A stretch of 64,000 bases of DNA from the NCBI RefSeq assembly GCF_009649785.1, contig NZ_WJOK01000007.1, positions 124,001-188,000 of the forward strand, given 5' to 3'. The stretch is from Agrobacterium tumefaciens. Lineage in GTDB: Bacteria; Pseudomonadota; Alphaproteobacteria; Rhizobiales; Rhizobiaceae. Positions 16,413 through 26,976 of this stretch are shown piece after piece. How positions within the stretch are numbered: position 1 is the stretch's first letter; the number at the start of each line of letters is the position of its first letter. The notes below the pieces were generated by a model that saw nothing but the letters and a program-made list of their open reading frames with translations, was not told the origin of the DNA and did not search any database. Made by a program: the position numbers and the translations under genes.

Positions 16413-18020
16413 TCAGGATGCCGCGATATGCGCGAAGGCCAAGCTGCCCGCGACGCCTTCTGCACCGATAGTGTGATCGGCAATGCGCTTGTTGAAGATG
16501 GTGATTTCAGGTGCAGCAACGATATCGATGGCAGGAACGTCATCGACGAGGATCTGCTGTATTTCCTTCCATTGCGCGACGCGCTTGTCCGGATCGATCT
16601 CGACAGCGGCAGCTTCCAGCAGCGCATCCACCTTGGGGTTGCTGTAGGCGGCGCCATTTGAGAAGGGCACGCCCTTCTTGAAGTTTTTCGACCAGTATAG
16701 CCGCTGCACACCGACGGTCGGGTCGAAGAGATTGCTCATGCCCTCATAGGCAAAATCGAAATCGCGATCCGTGTAGATGCGCTTGGTATAGGTGGCGAAA
16801 TCCTGCGTCCGCACCGTCACATCCACACCGACCTTCGCCAGCGCCTGGCGAATATAGTCCGCGCCACGCGGATAGGCTTCGGTGCTCGGCACATAGTCCA
16901 GATTGAGCTTGAAACGGATACCATCCGCGCCGCGCTTGTATCCCGCCTCGTCCAGCAGCGCTTCGGCCGCCTTCAGATCGATCGGATAGGTCTTCAGATC
17001 GTCCACGAACCATTTCGTCAGCTTCGGATTGATCGGGCCGGTGATTGTCGCGCCATAGCCATAATTGACCGTGTTGAAGATGACTTTGCGGTCAATGACA
17101 TGCGCGAAGGCGCGGCGGACGCGGACATCCTTGAACACGTCCTTCTCGAGGTTGAACTCCACGCGGCTGATCGAATTGGTATATTGATAGCCATTGGTCT
17201 CGAAGCCGAGGCTCGGCAGCTCCTTCAGCCGGTCGAGATCGCTATAGGCGACCGGGGTGCTCGGAGCGAGATCGATCTCACCGGTTTCGATTGCGATGGC
17301 ACGGGCCGACGCATCTGGAATGAAGCGAACAATCAGCTTGTCGAGATAGGGGCGCGGCGCATCCCAATAATCGGCATTGCGCTCAAAAACGATATGGCTG
17401 CCGCGCACCCATTCCTTGAACTTGAACGGGCCGGTACCAACAGGCGCGAGATTGATGGGATTTTCGGTGACTTTCGTGCCTTCATAAAGATGCTTGGGCA
17501 CGATAGGCGTTTCAGCAGCGGCAAGCGCCGTTATCAGATACGGCGCAGGCTTGGAAAGAACCAGCACGGCCGTCAGATCATTCGGGGTCTCGACAGCAGT
17601 GAGGTTCAGGAAGGTATTGCGCCCGCGCGGATGCACTTCCTTGATGGTGTTGATGGAGAACGCCACATCGGCAGATGTGAAAGGCTTGCCGTCATGCCAT
17701 TTTACACCGGGTCTCAGATTGAAGGTGTAACGCAGGCCATCGCCGCTGACATCCCATGATTTGGCCAGGAGCGGCTTGGGGTTGAGGTCGAAATCATAGG
17801 TCAGCAGGCCTTCCGTGACCTTGGGCGATATGTAGACGGAATTATAGGCCGTGTGCGCGATCGTCGTCAGAACCGGCGGCTCCGATGAGATGAGTAGGGT
17901 GGCTGTGCCACCGCTTGCCGGCTCCGCCGCGTTGAGCTTCAGCCCCGGCAACGACACCACGCCAAGAGCCACCGACGCCAGCAGAAATCCGCGGCGCGTC
18001 GTCTGGTTGAAAACAGTCAT
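16413..18020 (-). CDS. Peptide-type ABC transporter substrate-binding protein (family 5)
   Basis: This is a 535-residue family 5 (DppA/OppA-type) periplasmic binding protein. The N-terminus MTVFNQTTRRGFLLASVALG has a twin-arginine signal (TTRRGFLL). GLRYTFNLRPGVKWHDGKPFTSADVAFS around residue 100 is the family hallmark. It shares the late block LFDPTVGVQRLYWSKNFKKG with the paralogues at 26977 and 29249. It is divergent from the permease operon at 18290 and heads an operon with DszB-like and DszC-like genes, so it probably captures an organosulfur ligand rather than a peptide. I chose the start at 18018-18020 because it opens the signal peptide. Confidence 0.92.
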   Translation of the reverse strand: MTVFNQTTRRGFLLASVALGVVSLPGLKLNAAEPASGGTATLLISSEPPVLTTIAHTAYNSVYISPKVTEGLLTYDFDLNPKPLLAKSWDVSGDGLRYTFNLRPGVKWHDGKPFTSADVAFSINTIKEVHPRGRNTFLNLTAVETPNDLTAVLVLSKPAPYLITALAAAETPIVPKHLYEGTKVTENPINLAPVGTGPFKFKEWVRGSHIVFERNADYWDAPRPYLDKLIVRFIPDASARAIAIETGEIDLAPSTPVAYSDLDRLKELPSLGFETNGYQYTNSISRVEFNLEKDVFKDVRVRRAFAHVIDRKVIFNTVNYGYGATITGPINPKLTKWFVDDLKTYPIDLKAAEALLDEAGYKRGADGIRFKLNLDYVPSTEAYPRGADYIRQALAKVGVDVTVRTQDFATYTKRIYTDRDFDFAYEGMSNLFDPTVGVQRLYWSKNFKKGVPFSNGAAYSNPKVDALLEAAAVEIDPDKRVAQWKEIQQILVDDVPAIDIVAAPEITIFNKRIADHTIGAEGVAGSLAFAHIAAS

Positions 18021-18214
18021 GCGATACCTCTCCTTAATTGAACCGGCGAAAAACCGGCAAAACTGAACGGCCGCGCTTGGGAAGAAGTTTGTTCCGCAGA
18101 CGAGAGTGAGATTGGCATGAAGCACCAACCATTCTCATAAATAGGAATTATCTTTTCTTTATGGCGCATTTTTCCGTAAATTTCAGAAAATAATTCTATT
18201 ACTCTTTGACAAAT

Positions 18215-18234
18215 TCCATAAAATTAGTCAACTA
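18215..18234. promoter_or_regulatory. TTCCATA-N12-TA operator-like element (copy E)
   Basis: TTCCATA starts at 18214 and is followed after AAATTAGTCAAC by TAATA, the same layout as copies A-C. The inner part contains TAGTCAACTA, an imperfect palindrome. It sits about 55-75 bases upstream of the permease start at 18290 and between the two divergent transcripts, so it could serve both. Confidence 0.6.
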
Positions 18235-18289
18235 ATACCAACGCCTTTACGGGCCGATTTCATGTTTTCAAGCGAATGGACTGGAGCCG

Positions 18290-19279
18290 ATGTCGAATTC
18301 GAAACGGATTTTATCGCAGGCAAGGCGGGTGGCCATTCAGGCCGTCCCGACGGTTCTCGGTATCGTCATCCTGAACTTCTTCCTGCTGCAGCTGGCGCCT
18401 GGTGATGCGGCTGACGTGCTGGCCGCGGAAGCGGGTTCGGCGACCGTCGAGACCATGGCCGAAATTCGCTCACGCTTCGGGCTCGACCTGCCGGTCGTCC
18501 ATCAGCTCATGAACTATCTCGGCAATCTGGCCCAGTTCAGCCTCGGCTTTTCACCCCGCTACGGCATGCCGGTCGCCGATCTTATCGGCCAGCGGTTGCC
18601 CGGCACGCTGGCGCTGATGGGAGCAGCACTTGGCATTGCGATTTTCGTCGGCGTTTTCCTCGGCTCCATCATGGCGCTCTTTTCCGGCAAGCTGCCGGAC
18701 CGGATCATTTCGATTGGCTCGCTAATCTTTTATTCCGTGCCGGGCTTCTGGATCGGCCTGATGCTTATCCTCACGTTCTCGGTCAAGCTCGGCTGGCTTC
18801 CGTCTGGCGGCGACAGCACCATCGGCAGCAGCCTCACCGGCCTCGACGCTTTTCTGGACAGGCTGCGCTATATCGTTCTCCCCGCCCTTTCGCTGGCGCT
18901 TTATTTTCTGGCGATTTATGCCCGCCTCACCCGCGCGGCGATGCTGGAAGTCAAATCCCAGGACTATGTGCGCACGGCACGGGCAAAAGGCGTTTCGCCT
19001 TTCCGGCTCACCACACGCCATATTCTGCGCAACGCGCTCATCCCAATCACCACCATGGCCGGCATGCATATTGGCGGCCTGCTGGGCGGTGCGGTCGTGG
19101 TCGAGACGGTCTTCAGCTGGCCAGGCCTTGGCCGTCTTGCTTTCGAGGCCGTCATGGCCCGCGATTTCAGCGTGCTGCTCGGCATTCTGCTTCTCTCTTC
19201 CCTTGTCGTCATCATTGTCAATGCCGCCGTGGACCTGTTGCAGGCATGGCTCGACCCCCGCATCGGAGAAAGCCGATGA
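18290..19279 (+). CDS. Peptide-type ABC transporter permease (DppB/OppB-like)
   Basis: This 329-residue inner-membrane permease belongs to the DppB/OppB group. It has an N-terminal membrane segment (VPTVLGIVILNFFLLQLAPGDAAD) with the family LAPGD motif and several further hydrophobic segments. The cytoplasmic EAA-type loop reads TRAKGVSPFRLTTRHILRNALIPI-like near residue 230. It ends in DLLQAWLDPRIGES, the usual DPR C-terminus. Its stop overlaps the next start as ATGA. It forms the channel with 19276-20271 and is energised by the two ATPases that follow. Confidence 0.93.
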   Translation: MSNSKRILSQARRVAIQAVPTVLGIVILNFFLLQLAPGDAADVLAAEAGSATVETMAEIRSRFGLDLPVVHQLMNYLGNLAQFSLGFSPRYGMPVADLIGQRLPGTLALMGAALGIAIFVGVFLGSIMALFSGKLPDRIISIGSLIFYSVPGFWIGLMLILTFSVKLGWLPSGGDSTIGSSLTGLDAFLDRLRYIVLPALSLALYFLAIYARLTRAAMLEVKSQDYVRTARAKGVSPFRLTTRHILRNALIPITTMAGMHIGGLLGGAVVVETVFSWPGLGRLAFEAVMARDFSVLLGILLLSSLVVIIVNAAVDLLQAWLDPRIGESR

Positions 19280-20271
19280 ATTCCTCCCAGACATCAGCAG
19301 TTCTCGACGCGGCCGAACTCAGTGCCGAAGAGAGCAATCCCAAACCTAAAAAACCTGAAGAAAAAGTCTGGCCCTATATCCATGCGCCGGACGCGCTTTC
19401 AGCCCGCTCCGTCTCCGTGCCGCGGCGCGGCTTGCGGCGGGAACTGAAGATTTTCCTGACCAATCCCAACGCCATCGTTGGGCTGCTGTTCCTTGCCACC
19501 GTCCTCATCGCCGCTGTCACGGCCCCGCTGATCTATCCGGGCGATCCGCTGGAAATGGTGGCCCGCCCCTTCCTCTGGCCCGGCCAGAATCCAGCCTATC
19601 CGCTCGGCACCGATTCCATGGGGCGTGATGTGCTGGCGGGCATCGTGCATGGCGCACGCATCTCGCTCACCGTCGGTGTCGTCGCCACCCTGATAGGGCT
19701 GACGATCGGCATAACAATCGGTGCTTTCGCCGGTTATTTCGGTGGCATCATCGACGATATTCTTGTGAAGATCATCGAAATCTTCCAGACATTGCCGAAC
19801 TTCGTGCTGCTGGTGGTGCTCGTCGCCATTGCCCAGCCTTCGGTCACCACGGTAACCTCGGCAATCGGCATCATTACCTGGCCACTTGTTGCGCGCCTGA
19901 CCCGCGCCGAATTCCGCGCCATCCGCGAGAAGGACTATGTGCTTGCCGCACGAAGCCTCGGTTATGGCCATGCGCGTATCGTGTTTCAGGAAATTCTGCC
20001 CAACGCCCTGCCGCCGATCATCGTCACCTCCTCCGTCATGGTGGCGGGTGCGATCCTCATGGAAGCAGCCCTTTCCTTCATGGGACTTGGCGACCCCAAC
20101 CGTGTTTCCTGGGGTTCGATGATCGGGTCGGGACGCGACGTCATTCGCACCGCCTGGTATCTGACCGCCCTTCCCGGCCTCGCCATCGTCTTCACCGTCA
20201 TTTCGCTGAACCTCATCAGCGACGGTCTCAACGATGCGCTCAACCCCCGTTTTTCGGAGGAACGCCGATGA
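19276..20271 (+). CDS. Peptide-type ABC transporter permease (DppC/OppC-like)
   Basis: This 331-residue permease of the DppC/OppC group has a long hydrophilic N-terminus of about 60 residues rich in charged residues before the first membrane segment. The family motif PLGTDSMGRDVLAGIVHGARISLTVG lies near residue 115. The EAA loop is YVLAARSLGYGHARIVFQEILPNALPP. ATGA overlaps on both sides show translational coupling with the DppB-like and DppD-like genes. The start at 19276 is preferred over an upstream in-frame codon because of that overlap. Confidence 0.93.
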   Translation: MNSSQTSAVLDAAELSAEESNPKPKKPEEKVWPYIHAPDALSARSVSVPRRGLRRELKIFLTNPNAIVGLLFLATVLIAAVTAPLIYPGDPLEMVARPFLWPGQNPAYPLGTDSMGRDVLAGIVHGARISLTVGVVATLIGLTIGITIGAFAGYFGGIIDDILVKIIEIFQTLPNFVLLVVLVAIAQPSVTTVTSAIGIITWPLVARLTRAEFRAIREKDYVLAARSLGYGHARIVFQEILPNALPPIIVTSSVMVAGAILMEAALSFMGLGDPNRVSWGSMIGSGRDVIRTAWYLTALPGLAIVFTVISLNLISDGLNDALNPRFSEERR

Positions 20272-21243
20272 GCAAACTTATCGAAGTCCACGATCTTTCC
20301 GTCAGCTTCGGCTCAGCCCAACCGGTCAAGGGCGTCAGCTTCGATGTGGAGTCCGGCGAAATGCTGGCAATCGTCGGCGAAAGCGGCTCGGGAAAATCAC
20401 TGACTGCGCTCGGCCTGATCGGCCTGTTGCCGTCGCATGCAAAAACCGGCGGGCGTGTTCTGCTCGAAGGCCGCGATCTCCTGCCGCTTTCCGAGCGGCA
20501 ATGGCGCGGCATTCGCGGCCGCGATATCGGCATGATCTTTCAGGAACCGATGACCTCGCTGAACCCGGTCCTGACGGTGGGCGAACAGATCATCGAGGTG
20601 CTGCGCATCCATGAAAGGATCGACAGGCACCAGGCGCGCAAACGCGCCATCGAGCTTCTGGACCTCGTCAATATTCCCGACGCCCAGCGCCGCGTGGACG
20701 ATTATCCGCACCAGCTTTCCGGCGGCATGCGCCAACGCGTCATGATCGCCATCGGCGTTGCCTGCAATCCCAAACTACTGATCGCCGATGAGGCGACGAC
20801 CGCGCTCGACGTGACGATACAGGCGCAGATCCTGCAGCTGCTCGACAATCTGCGCCGCGATCTCAACATGGCCATCATCCTCATCACCCACGATCTTGGC
20901 ATTGTGGCGCAATGGGCCGATCGGGTCATGGTCATGTATGCCGGCCGCAAGGTGGAAGAAGGATTGCCTGAACCGGTTTTCTCCAATCCTTACCACCCCT
21001 ATACGCGCGGCCTGCTGGCTGCCTCTCCGCGCGCCGAAGACGGCCAGCATTATCGCGACGGGCCACTCATCGAAATTCCGGGTTCAATCGTTTCGGCCAC
21101 GGGGGAGCGCGGCTGCGCCTTCCGGCCACGCTGTCCGAGCGCCCGCGGTTTCTGCGGGCAGTTCGTACCGCCGCTGAGGCTCGTCTCGGAAGGCCGCTAC
21201 GCCGCCTGCCCCTTCGTATCCCCCACATCCCAAGAGGTATCCG

Positions 21244-21266
<23 letters not shown>
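20268..21266 (+). CDS. Peptide-type ABC transporter ATPase (DppD/OppD-like)
   Basis: This 332-residue ATPase shows Walker A GESGSGKS near residue 38, the Q-loop [10 protein letters not shown], signature LSGGMRQR, Walker [12 protein letters not shown] and the H-loop ITHDLG. The C-terminal oligopeptide/dipeptide extension contains [11 protein letters not shown] with the cysteines seen in OppD-type proteins. It overlaps its upstream neighbour by ATGA and the next gene by 23 bases. It powers uptake through the permeases at 18290-20271. Confidence 0.94.
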
Positions 21267-22179
<913 letters not shown>

Positions 22180-22197
22180 ACTGAAGGAGCAACCATA

Positions 22198-23253
22198 ATG
22201 GTCGACTATCGCTATCTCGGACGCAGCGCGCTGAAAGTTTCACCGCTGAGCCTCGGCACGATGATGTTCGGAGGCCCGACGCCGGATGACGTGGCCTTCC
22301 GCATCATCGACAAGGCACGCGAGCAGGGCATCAACTTCATCGACACTGCAGATGTCTATCACGACGGCAAGTCGGAAGAAGTCGTTGGTCGCGGTATCAA
22401 GGCCAGTCGCGATCACTGGGTTCTGGCAACGAAATTCGTCAATTCCCACACCAAGGGTCCGAACCTTGGCGGCCATTCGCGCAAATGGGTGATCGAGACC
22501 GTCGAGAATTCGCTTCGCCGTCTCAACACCGACTACATCGATATCCTCTATTTCCACCGCGCCGTCTTCGACGCGCCGCTGGAAGAGCCGGTACGCGCCA
22601 TTGCCGATCTCATCCGTGCGGGCAAGCTGCGCTATTTCGGCGTTTCCAACTTCCGGGGCTGGCGCATCGCCGAAATTTCGCATTTGGCCGATCAGCTCGG
22701 CATCGACCGGCCTATCGCCAGCCAGCCGCTCTACAACATCGTCAACCGCACGGCCGAAGCCGAGCAGCTGCCTGCGGCACATAATTACGGGCTGGGCGTC
22801 GTTTCCTATTCGCCGCTGGCACGTGGCGTGCTGACCGGCAAATATCAGCCGGGTGAGCAGCCGGGCGCAGATACCCGTGTCGGCCGTGGCGACAAGCGGG
22901 TTCTGGAAACCGAATGGCGCCCCGAGTCGGTCGAAATCGCCCAGAAGGTTGCGGCGCACGCCGCATCAAAGGGTGTTTCGGCAGCGGATTTTGCGCTCGC
23001 CTGGGTGCTGAACAACAAGTTCGTCACCGCCGCGATCACCGGCCCGCGCACTGAAGACCATTGGGACGGTTACGTCCGCGCCCTCGATGTGAAGATCGAT
23101 GCGGAAGACGAGGCGCTGGTCGACAGCCTTGTGACGACAGGCCATCCCTCGACACCCGGCTTCAACGATCCGAGCCATCCCGTCGAAGGCCGCGTGCCGC
23201 GCAATATCGAACCGGCTCCCCGCCCGGTCGTCAAGCCGCGCGCGGTCGCCTGA
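22198..23253 (+). CDS. Aldo/keto reductase
   Basis: This 351-residue NADPH-dependent aldo/keto reductase has the family start VDYRYLGRSALKVSPLSLGTMMFGG. The tetrad is visible as Asp and Tyr in INFIDTADVYHDGKSEEVVG, Lys in VLATKFVN and His in DILYFHRAV. AAGGAG precedes the ATG by eight bases and the gene follows the transporter by 18 bases. In this operon it could reduce the aldehyde released by a flavin monooxygenase acting on the imported compound; that role is inferred. Confidence 0.9.
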   Translation: MVDYRYLGRSALKVSPLSLGTMMFGGPTPDDVAFRIIDKAREQGINFIDTADVYHDGKSEEVVGRGIKASRDHWVLATKFVNSHTKGPNLGGHSRKWVIETVENSLRRLNTDYIDILYFHRAVFDAPLEEPVRAIADLIRAGKLRYFGVSNFRGWRIAEISHLADQLGIDRPIASQPLYNIVNRTAEAEQLPAAHNYGLGVVSYSPLARGVLTGKYQPGEQPGADTRVGRGDKRVLETEWRPESVEIAQKVAAHAASKGVSAADFALAWVLNNKFVTAAITGPRTEDHWDGYVRALDVKIDAEDEALVDSLVTTGHPSTPGFNDPSHPVEGRVPRNIEPAPRPVVKPRAVA

Positions 23254-23270
23254 TCGTCCAGAAGAAAATG

Positions 23271-23294
23271 CCTGCGGCGCGACCGTGCCGCAGG
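23271..23294 (+). other. Intercistronic hairpin
   Basis: CCTGCGGC (23271-23278) pairs with GCCGCAGG (23287-23294) around an eight-base loop, between the aldo/keto reductase and the DszC-like gene. There is no T-run. Confidence 0.45.
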
Positions 23295-23322
23295 TCATCA
23301 CATCCGCTCAGGGAAATCCGCA

Positions 23323-24561
23323 ATGTCCAATCCTAAAATACAGACCGCAACCACCGATAATTCCAGCGTGCCGAGCCGAGACGACATTCTGGCCCGCGCC
23401 AGGGACATTGCGGCTGTTGCCGCCAAGGATGCCGCTCGCCGTGAGCGTCAGCGGGAACTTCCCTTCGAAATCTTCGGCCTGATCAAAGAAGCCAGGATCG
23501 GCACGCTGCGCATCCCCGAGGCCAAAGGCGGGCCGGGAGGCTCGATTGCGGACTATATAGAAGTCCTGATGATCCTCGGGGAAGCCGACAGCAATATTCC
23601 GCACGCACTCCGCAGCCATTTCAATTTCACAGAAAACCTCGCTCTCACACCGATCGAGCTCGAGGATCGGCGGCACCTCGAAAATGTCCTCACCGGCAAG
23701 CTCTTTGCGGGCGCCAGCACGGAACAGGGCACCAAACGTCCCGGCGAAATCACCACGCGCCTCAGCGCCGATGGCGACCGTTATCGTCTGAACGGCCGCA
23801 AATGGTATGCGACCGGCACCGCCTTCGCAGATTTCGGCACCTTTAGCGCTGTCGGCGACGACGAACAGCCGATCGGCGTCCTCATTCCGCTTGATCGGCC
23901 CGGGATCACCATCCTCGACGACTGGGACAGCATGGGCCAGCGCATGACGGCAAGCGGCGGCGTTTTGCTTGAAAATGTCGAGGTGCTCCCGCATGAACTG
24001 ACGACCCGCAAGCTCGGCAGCCAGATCGGGCGCCACAGCTCGGCCATGCGACAATTGCACCTCGCTGCCTCTGCCGCCGGTGCCGTTCAGGGTGCACTCA
24101 ACGATGGCATCGACTATGTTCTGCGCCAGGCGCGCACCACGCTCCACAGCAGCGCCGAAACCGCCAATCAGGACCCCTTTGTGCAGAAGATGCTCGGCGA
24201 GATCAGCGCCGGTGCCTTCGCCGTCAAGACGCTGATCCGCGAGGCGGCAAGAACGCTCGACAGGACCGCCGCCGCCTTTTCCAGCGGCGACGAAGAGGCG
24301 ATAGAAGCGGCTTTGCTGGAAGGTTCTCTCGCCACCGCCCGTACCCAGATCATCGCATCGCAGCTTTCACTAACGGTCGCCACCAACCTTTACGAACTCG
24401 GCGGCGGATCGGCGACGTCCAGCGAGCGGAATTTCGACCGCCACTGGCGCAACATCCGCACGGTCTACAACCACAATCCGCTTGCCCACAAGGCGCGTGT
24501 CATCGGCGACTATTATCTCAACGGCACCACGACGCACCTCAGGGAAGGCCGGGTATTCTAG
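23323..24561 (+). CDS. DszC-like flavin-dependent sulfur monooxygenase
   Basis: This 412-residue protein of acyl-CoA dehydrogenase fold is the closest DszC relative in the window. LNGRKWYATGTAFADFGTF matches the DszC substrate-loop region, and the C-terminal block ERNFDRHWRNIRTVYNHNPLAHKARVIGDYYLNG parallels the DszC FDRFWRNVRT-LHDP-YK-ADVG-LNG pattern. The histidine aligned with His391 is present, and another occurs in NIPHALRSHF (DszC His92 region). DszC uses FMNH2 and oxygen to convert a thioether to sulfoxide and sulfone. It lies at the end of the transporter operon, 69 bases after the aldo/keto reductase. Its substrate is unknown. Confidence 0.84.
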   Translation: MSNPKIQTATTDNSSVPSRDDILARARDIAAVAAKDAARRERQRELPFEIFGLIKEARIGTLRIPEAKGGPGGSIADYIEVLMILGEADSNIPHALRSHFNFTENLALTPIELEDRRHLENVLTGKLFAGASTEQGTKRPGEITTRLSADGDRYRLNGRKWYATGTAFADFGTFSAVGDDEQPIGVLIPLDRPGITILDDWDSMGQRMTASGGVLLENVEVLPHELTTRKLGSQIGRHSSAMRQLHLAASAAGAVQGALNDGIDYVLRQARTTLHSSAETANQDPFVQKMLGEISAGAFAVKTLIREAARTLDRTAAAFSSGDEEAIEAALLEGSLATARTQIIASQLSLTVATNLYELGGGSATSSERNFDRHWRNIRTVYNHNPLAHKARVIGDYYLNGTTTHLREGRVF

Positions 24562-24580
24562 CGATAAAGGGAAAACGGCC

Positions 24581-25552
24581 ATGAGAACGGAATTCATCCC
24601 TCCTTCGGTCGCAAGAGCGGCTTTCCGGTTGCCGACGCTTTCCCGGCTGCCGCCGCTGACGGCCCTGCGCGCATTTGTCGTGGCCGCGCGTCACGCCAGC
24701 TTCTCGCGGGCGGCGGAAGAACTGCATGTCTCGACTGCCGCAATCGGCCAGCAGGTGCGCATTCTGGAAACCCATCTCGGGCAAACACTCTTCAGCCGCC
24801 AGCGCGGCGAGCTGGTGCTGACCGAGGCCGGCAGCACGCTTTACCCCGGCCTTGCGGACGCTTTCGAGACGATGATCGGCAGTCTTTCCGATCTCATGGC
24901 CTCCGGCGGCCGGCGGCAGGTGAGGGTTCTGGCGGAAGGCTGTTTTGCGGCCCGATGGCTGGCACCACGGTTGGGAACCATCGTTCCAGCCCTTGGAGAC
25001 GTAGATATCTCGATTGAATCTCTCGAGGGCGACGCCATCGACCTCACGCATTTCGATGCCGATTGCGCGATCGTCGCCACCCACGGACAAATCCCCGGTT
25101 TCATTCACGAACCGCTTTTTGCCGACACCGTCAGTGCCGTCTGCACCCCGGATTTTGCCACCCGCTACCAGCTTGGTGGTGAACCCGAGCGGCTTCGGGA
25201 TATCTCTTTTGCGATGTTGCGCGGCAACGGCACCGATGCTGCCTTCGAATGGGCAAACTGGCTGCGCGCCTGCCGCATTCCGCTTCGGCTTTCCGCAGCA
25301 GGACCGCGCTTTTCGCGTCAGACCGCGCTGATAGAGGCACTCTTGTCCAGCCACGGCATCGGCCTTGCGCGCCACTCGCTCATTTCCGAAGAGCTTCGAA
25401 CCGGCCGTCTGATCGCACCTTTCGGTGTGCCTCAGCCGACCGCCAGCCGGTATCATCTTCTGACCAGTCCTGACAGGCGGCGGCTGCCGGAAATCGCATC
25501 TCTACTCGCCTTGTTGCGCGAGGATACACGCTCTCTCGAAGCCGCCGCCTGA
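24581..25552 (+). CDS. LysR-family transcriptional regulator (GcvA-like)
   Basis: This 323-residue LysR-type regulator has its helix-turn-helix at LTALRAFVVAARHASFSRAAEELHVSTAAIGQQVRILETHLGQTLFSRQ (about residues 25-75), followed by the effector-binding domain. The pattern AAIGQQVR--E--LG--LF resembles the GcvA group. The start at 24581 follows AAAGGGAAAA and lies 19 bases after the DszC-like gene, with which it is probably co-transcribed. It is a candidate regulator of the transporter-DszC operon. The N-terminal 20 residues before the HTH are longer than usual. Confidence 0.9.
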   Translation: MRTEFIPPSVARAAFRLPTLSRLPPLTALRAFVVAARHASFSRAAEELHVSTAAIGQQVRILETHLGQTLFSRQRGELVLTEAGSTLYPGLADAFETMIGSLSDLMASGGRRQVRVLAEGCFAARWLAPRLGTIVPALGDVDISIESLEGDAIDLTHFDADCAIVATHGQIPGFIHEPLFADTVSAVCTPDFATRYQLGGEPERLRDISFAMLRGNGTDAAFEWANWLRACRIPLRLSAAGPRFSRQTALIEALLSSHGIGLARHSLISEELRTGRLIAPFGVPQPTASRYHLLTSPDRRRLPEIASLLALLREDTRSLEAAA

Positions 25553-25568
25553 ACACGCCCGTCCCACA

Positions 25569-26921
25569 TCAGGCGCGTTCCCTTTGCAACTCCCTGGTCG
25601 TATGGATGTTTTCCGGCCGGGGCAGGCCGTAATGATCACGCAGCGTGTCGCCCTCGTAGTCCTCGCGGAACAGCCCGCGCTGTTTGAGGATCGGCACGAC
25701 CTCGTCCACGAAAATATCGAACCCGCCATTCAGCCATGGCGGCATGATGTTGAAGCCGTCGGCAGCACCTTCACGGAACCAGGTCTCTATCCAGTCTGCC
25801 ACCTGTTCCGGGGTTCCCGAAATCACCTTGTGGCCGCGCCCGCCGGCAAGCCGGTGCAGCAATTGCCGGATCGTCGGATTTTCCCGGTCGATGACATCGA
25901 GAACCAGCTGATGCCGGCTGCTGTCCGCCTGCGCACGCGTCGCTTCCACCGCCTCCTTCGGCAACGGCTGATCGAGATCGGCCGATGAGAGATCAATGCC
26001 TGTAATGCGCTGCAACTGCCCAAGCGAAAAGGCCGGCTGGATGAGATCGTTGAAACTCGCCTCGAGCTTTCGCGCCTCCTCTTCGGTGGAGGCGATGAAG
26101 GGGCTGATCCCCGGCAGGATTTTCACATGGGCGGGATTGCGCCCCGTGGCCGCCACGCGCCTCTTTATGTCGGAATAAAAAGACCGCGCACTCTCCAGAG
26201 TTTGATGCGCGGTAAAGATTGCCTCGGCATAACGGGCAGCAAAGCCACGACCGTCCTCCGAAGAGCCGGCCTGCACATAGACCGGCCTGCCCTGCGGCGA
26301 GCGTGGCAGGTTGAGCGCGCCCCGCACCCGGTAGAACTCGCCCTCGTGATTGGCAGGATGGATGCGGTCGGTATCGGCGAAAAGACCGCTCTCCTTGTCG
26401 GCGACGATGGCATCGTCTTCCCAGCTGTCCCAGAGCTTCGTCACCACATCGACGAACTCAGTCGCCTGCCGGTAACGGTCGGCATGCGGCGGATGCTGCT
26501 GGAGATTGAAGTTTCCGGCCGCCGCATCGGCCGAGGTCGTCACGATGTTCCAGCCGACCCGGCCGCCGCTGATATGATCGACCGAGGCGAACAGCCGCGC
26601 TAGATTGTAAGGCTCGTAATAGGTGGTGGAGGCCGTCGCAATGAAGCCGATCTTTTCGGTGACGGCCGCCAAGGCCGCCAGCATGGTGATCGGTTCCAGC
26701 CGGTGCCGGGCGGCATAGCGGATATTGGCGTCCAGCACCGGCGCATCGGCAAAGAAAATGGCATCCAGCTTTGCCGCCTCGGCCTTGCGGGCGATATCCT
26801 GGTAGAGCCTTATATCCGTGACGCGCAGTGGCTCCGACTCGGGGTGGCGCCAGGCTGCTTCATGGTGCCCACCCGGATAGATGAACGCATTGAGGACCAG
26901 CTTCTCGGATTTTCTGCTCAT
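25569..26921 (-). CDS. NtaA/SnaA/DszA-family FMN-dependent monooxygenase
   Basis: This 450-residue DszA-type monooxygenase starts KLVLNAFIYPGGHHEAAWRHP and has SGGRVGWNIVTTSADAAAGNF near residue 125, the signature RSPQGRPVYVQAGSSEDG near 235, and FREDYEGDTLRDHYGLP at the C-terminus. DszA of Rhodococcus cleaves dibenzothiophene sulfone to a sulfinate with FMNH2. This gene follows a peptide-type binding-protein gene by 55 bases on the same strand and ends 16 bases from the convergent LysR gene. It may act on the sulfone product of the DszC-like enzymes; substrate unproven. Confidence 0.9.
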   Translation of the reverse strand: MSRKSEKLVLNAFIYPGGHHEAAWRHPESEPLRVTDIRLYQDIARKAEAAKLDAIFFADAPVLDANIRYAARHRLEPITMLAALAAVTEKIGFIATASTTYYEPYNLARLFASVDHISGGRVGWNIVTTSADAAAGNFNLQQHPPHADRYRQATEFVDVVTKLWDSWEDDAIVADKESGLFADTDRIHPANHEGEFYRVRGALNLPRSPQGRPVYVQAGSSEDGRGFAARYAEAIFTAHQTLESARSFYSDIKRRVAATGRNPAHVKILPGISPFIASTEEEARKLEASFNDLIQPAFSLGQLQRITGIDLSSADLDQPLPKEAVEATRAQADSSRHQLVLDVIDRENPTIRQLLHRLAGGRGHKVISGTPEQVADWIETWFREGAADGFNIMPPWLNGGFDIFVDEVVPILKQRGLFREDYEGDTLRDHYGLPRPENIHTTRELQRERA

Positions 26922-26976
26922 GGCGATGAACCCTTTTCAACTTTGACGCGGCTTTAAACGAGAGGTGAGGATGCGC

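Noticed and set aside
16301..16711. N-terminal extension of the first DszB-like protein by 137 codons
   Set aside because: It overlaps the preceding binding-protein gene antiparallel in frame choice and has no similarity; the start at 16300 aligns with the second copy.
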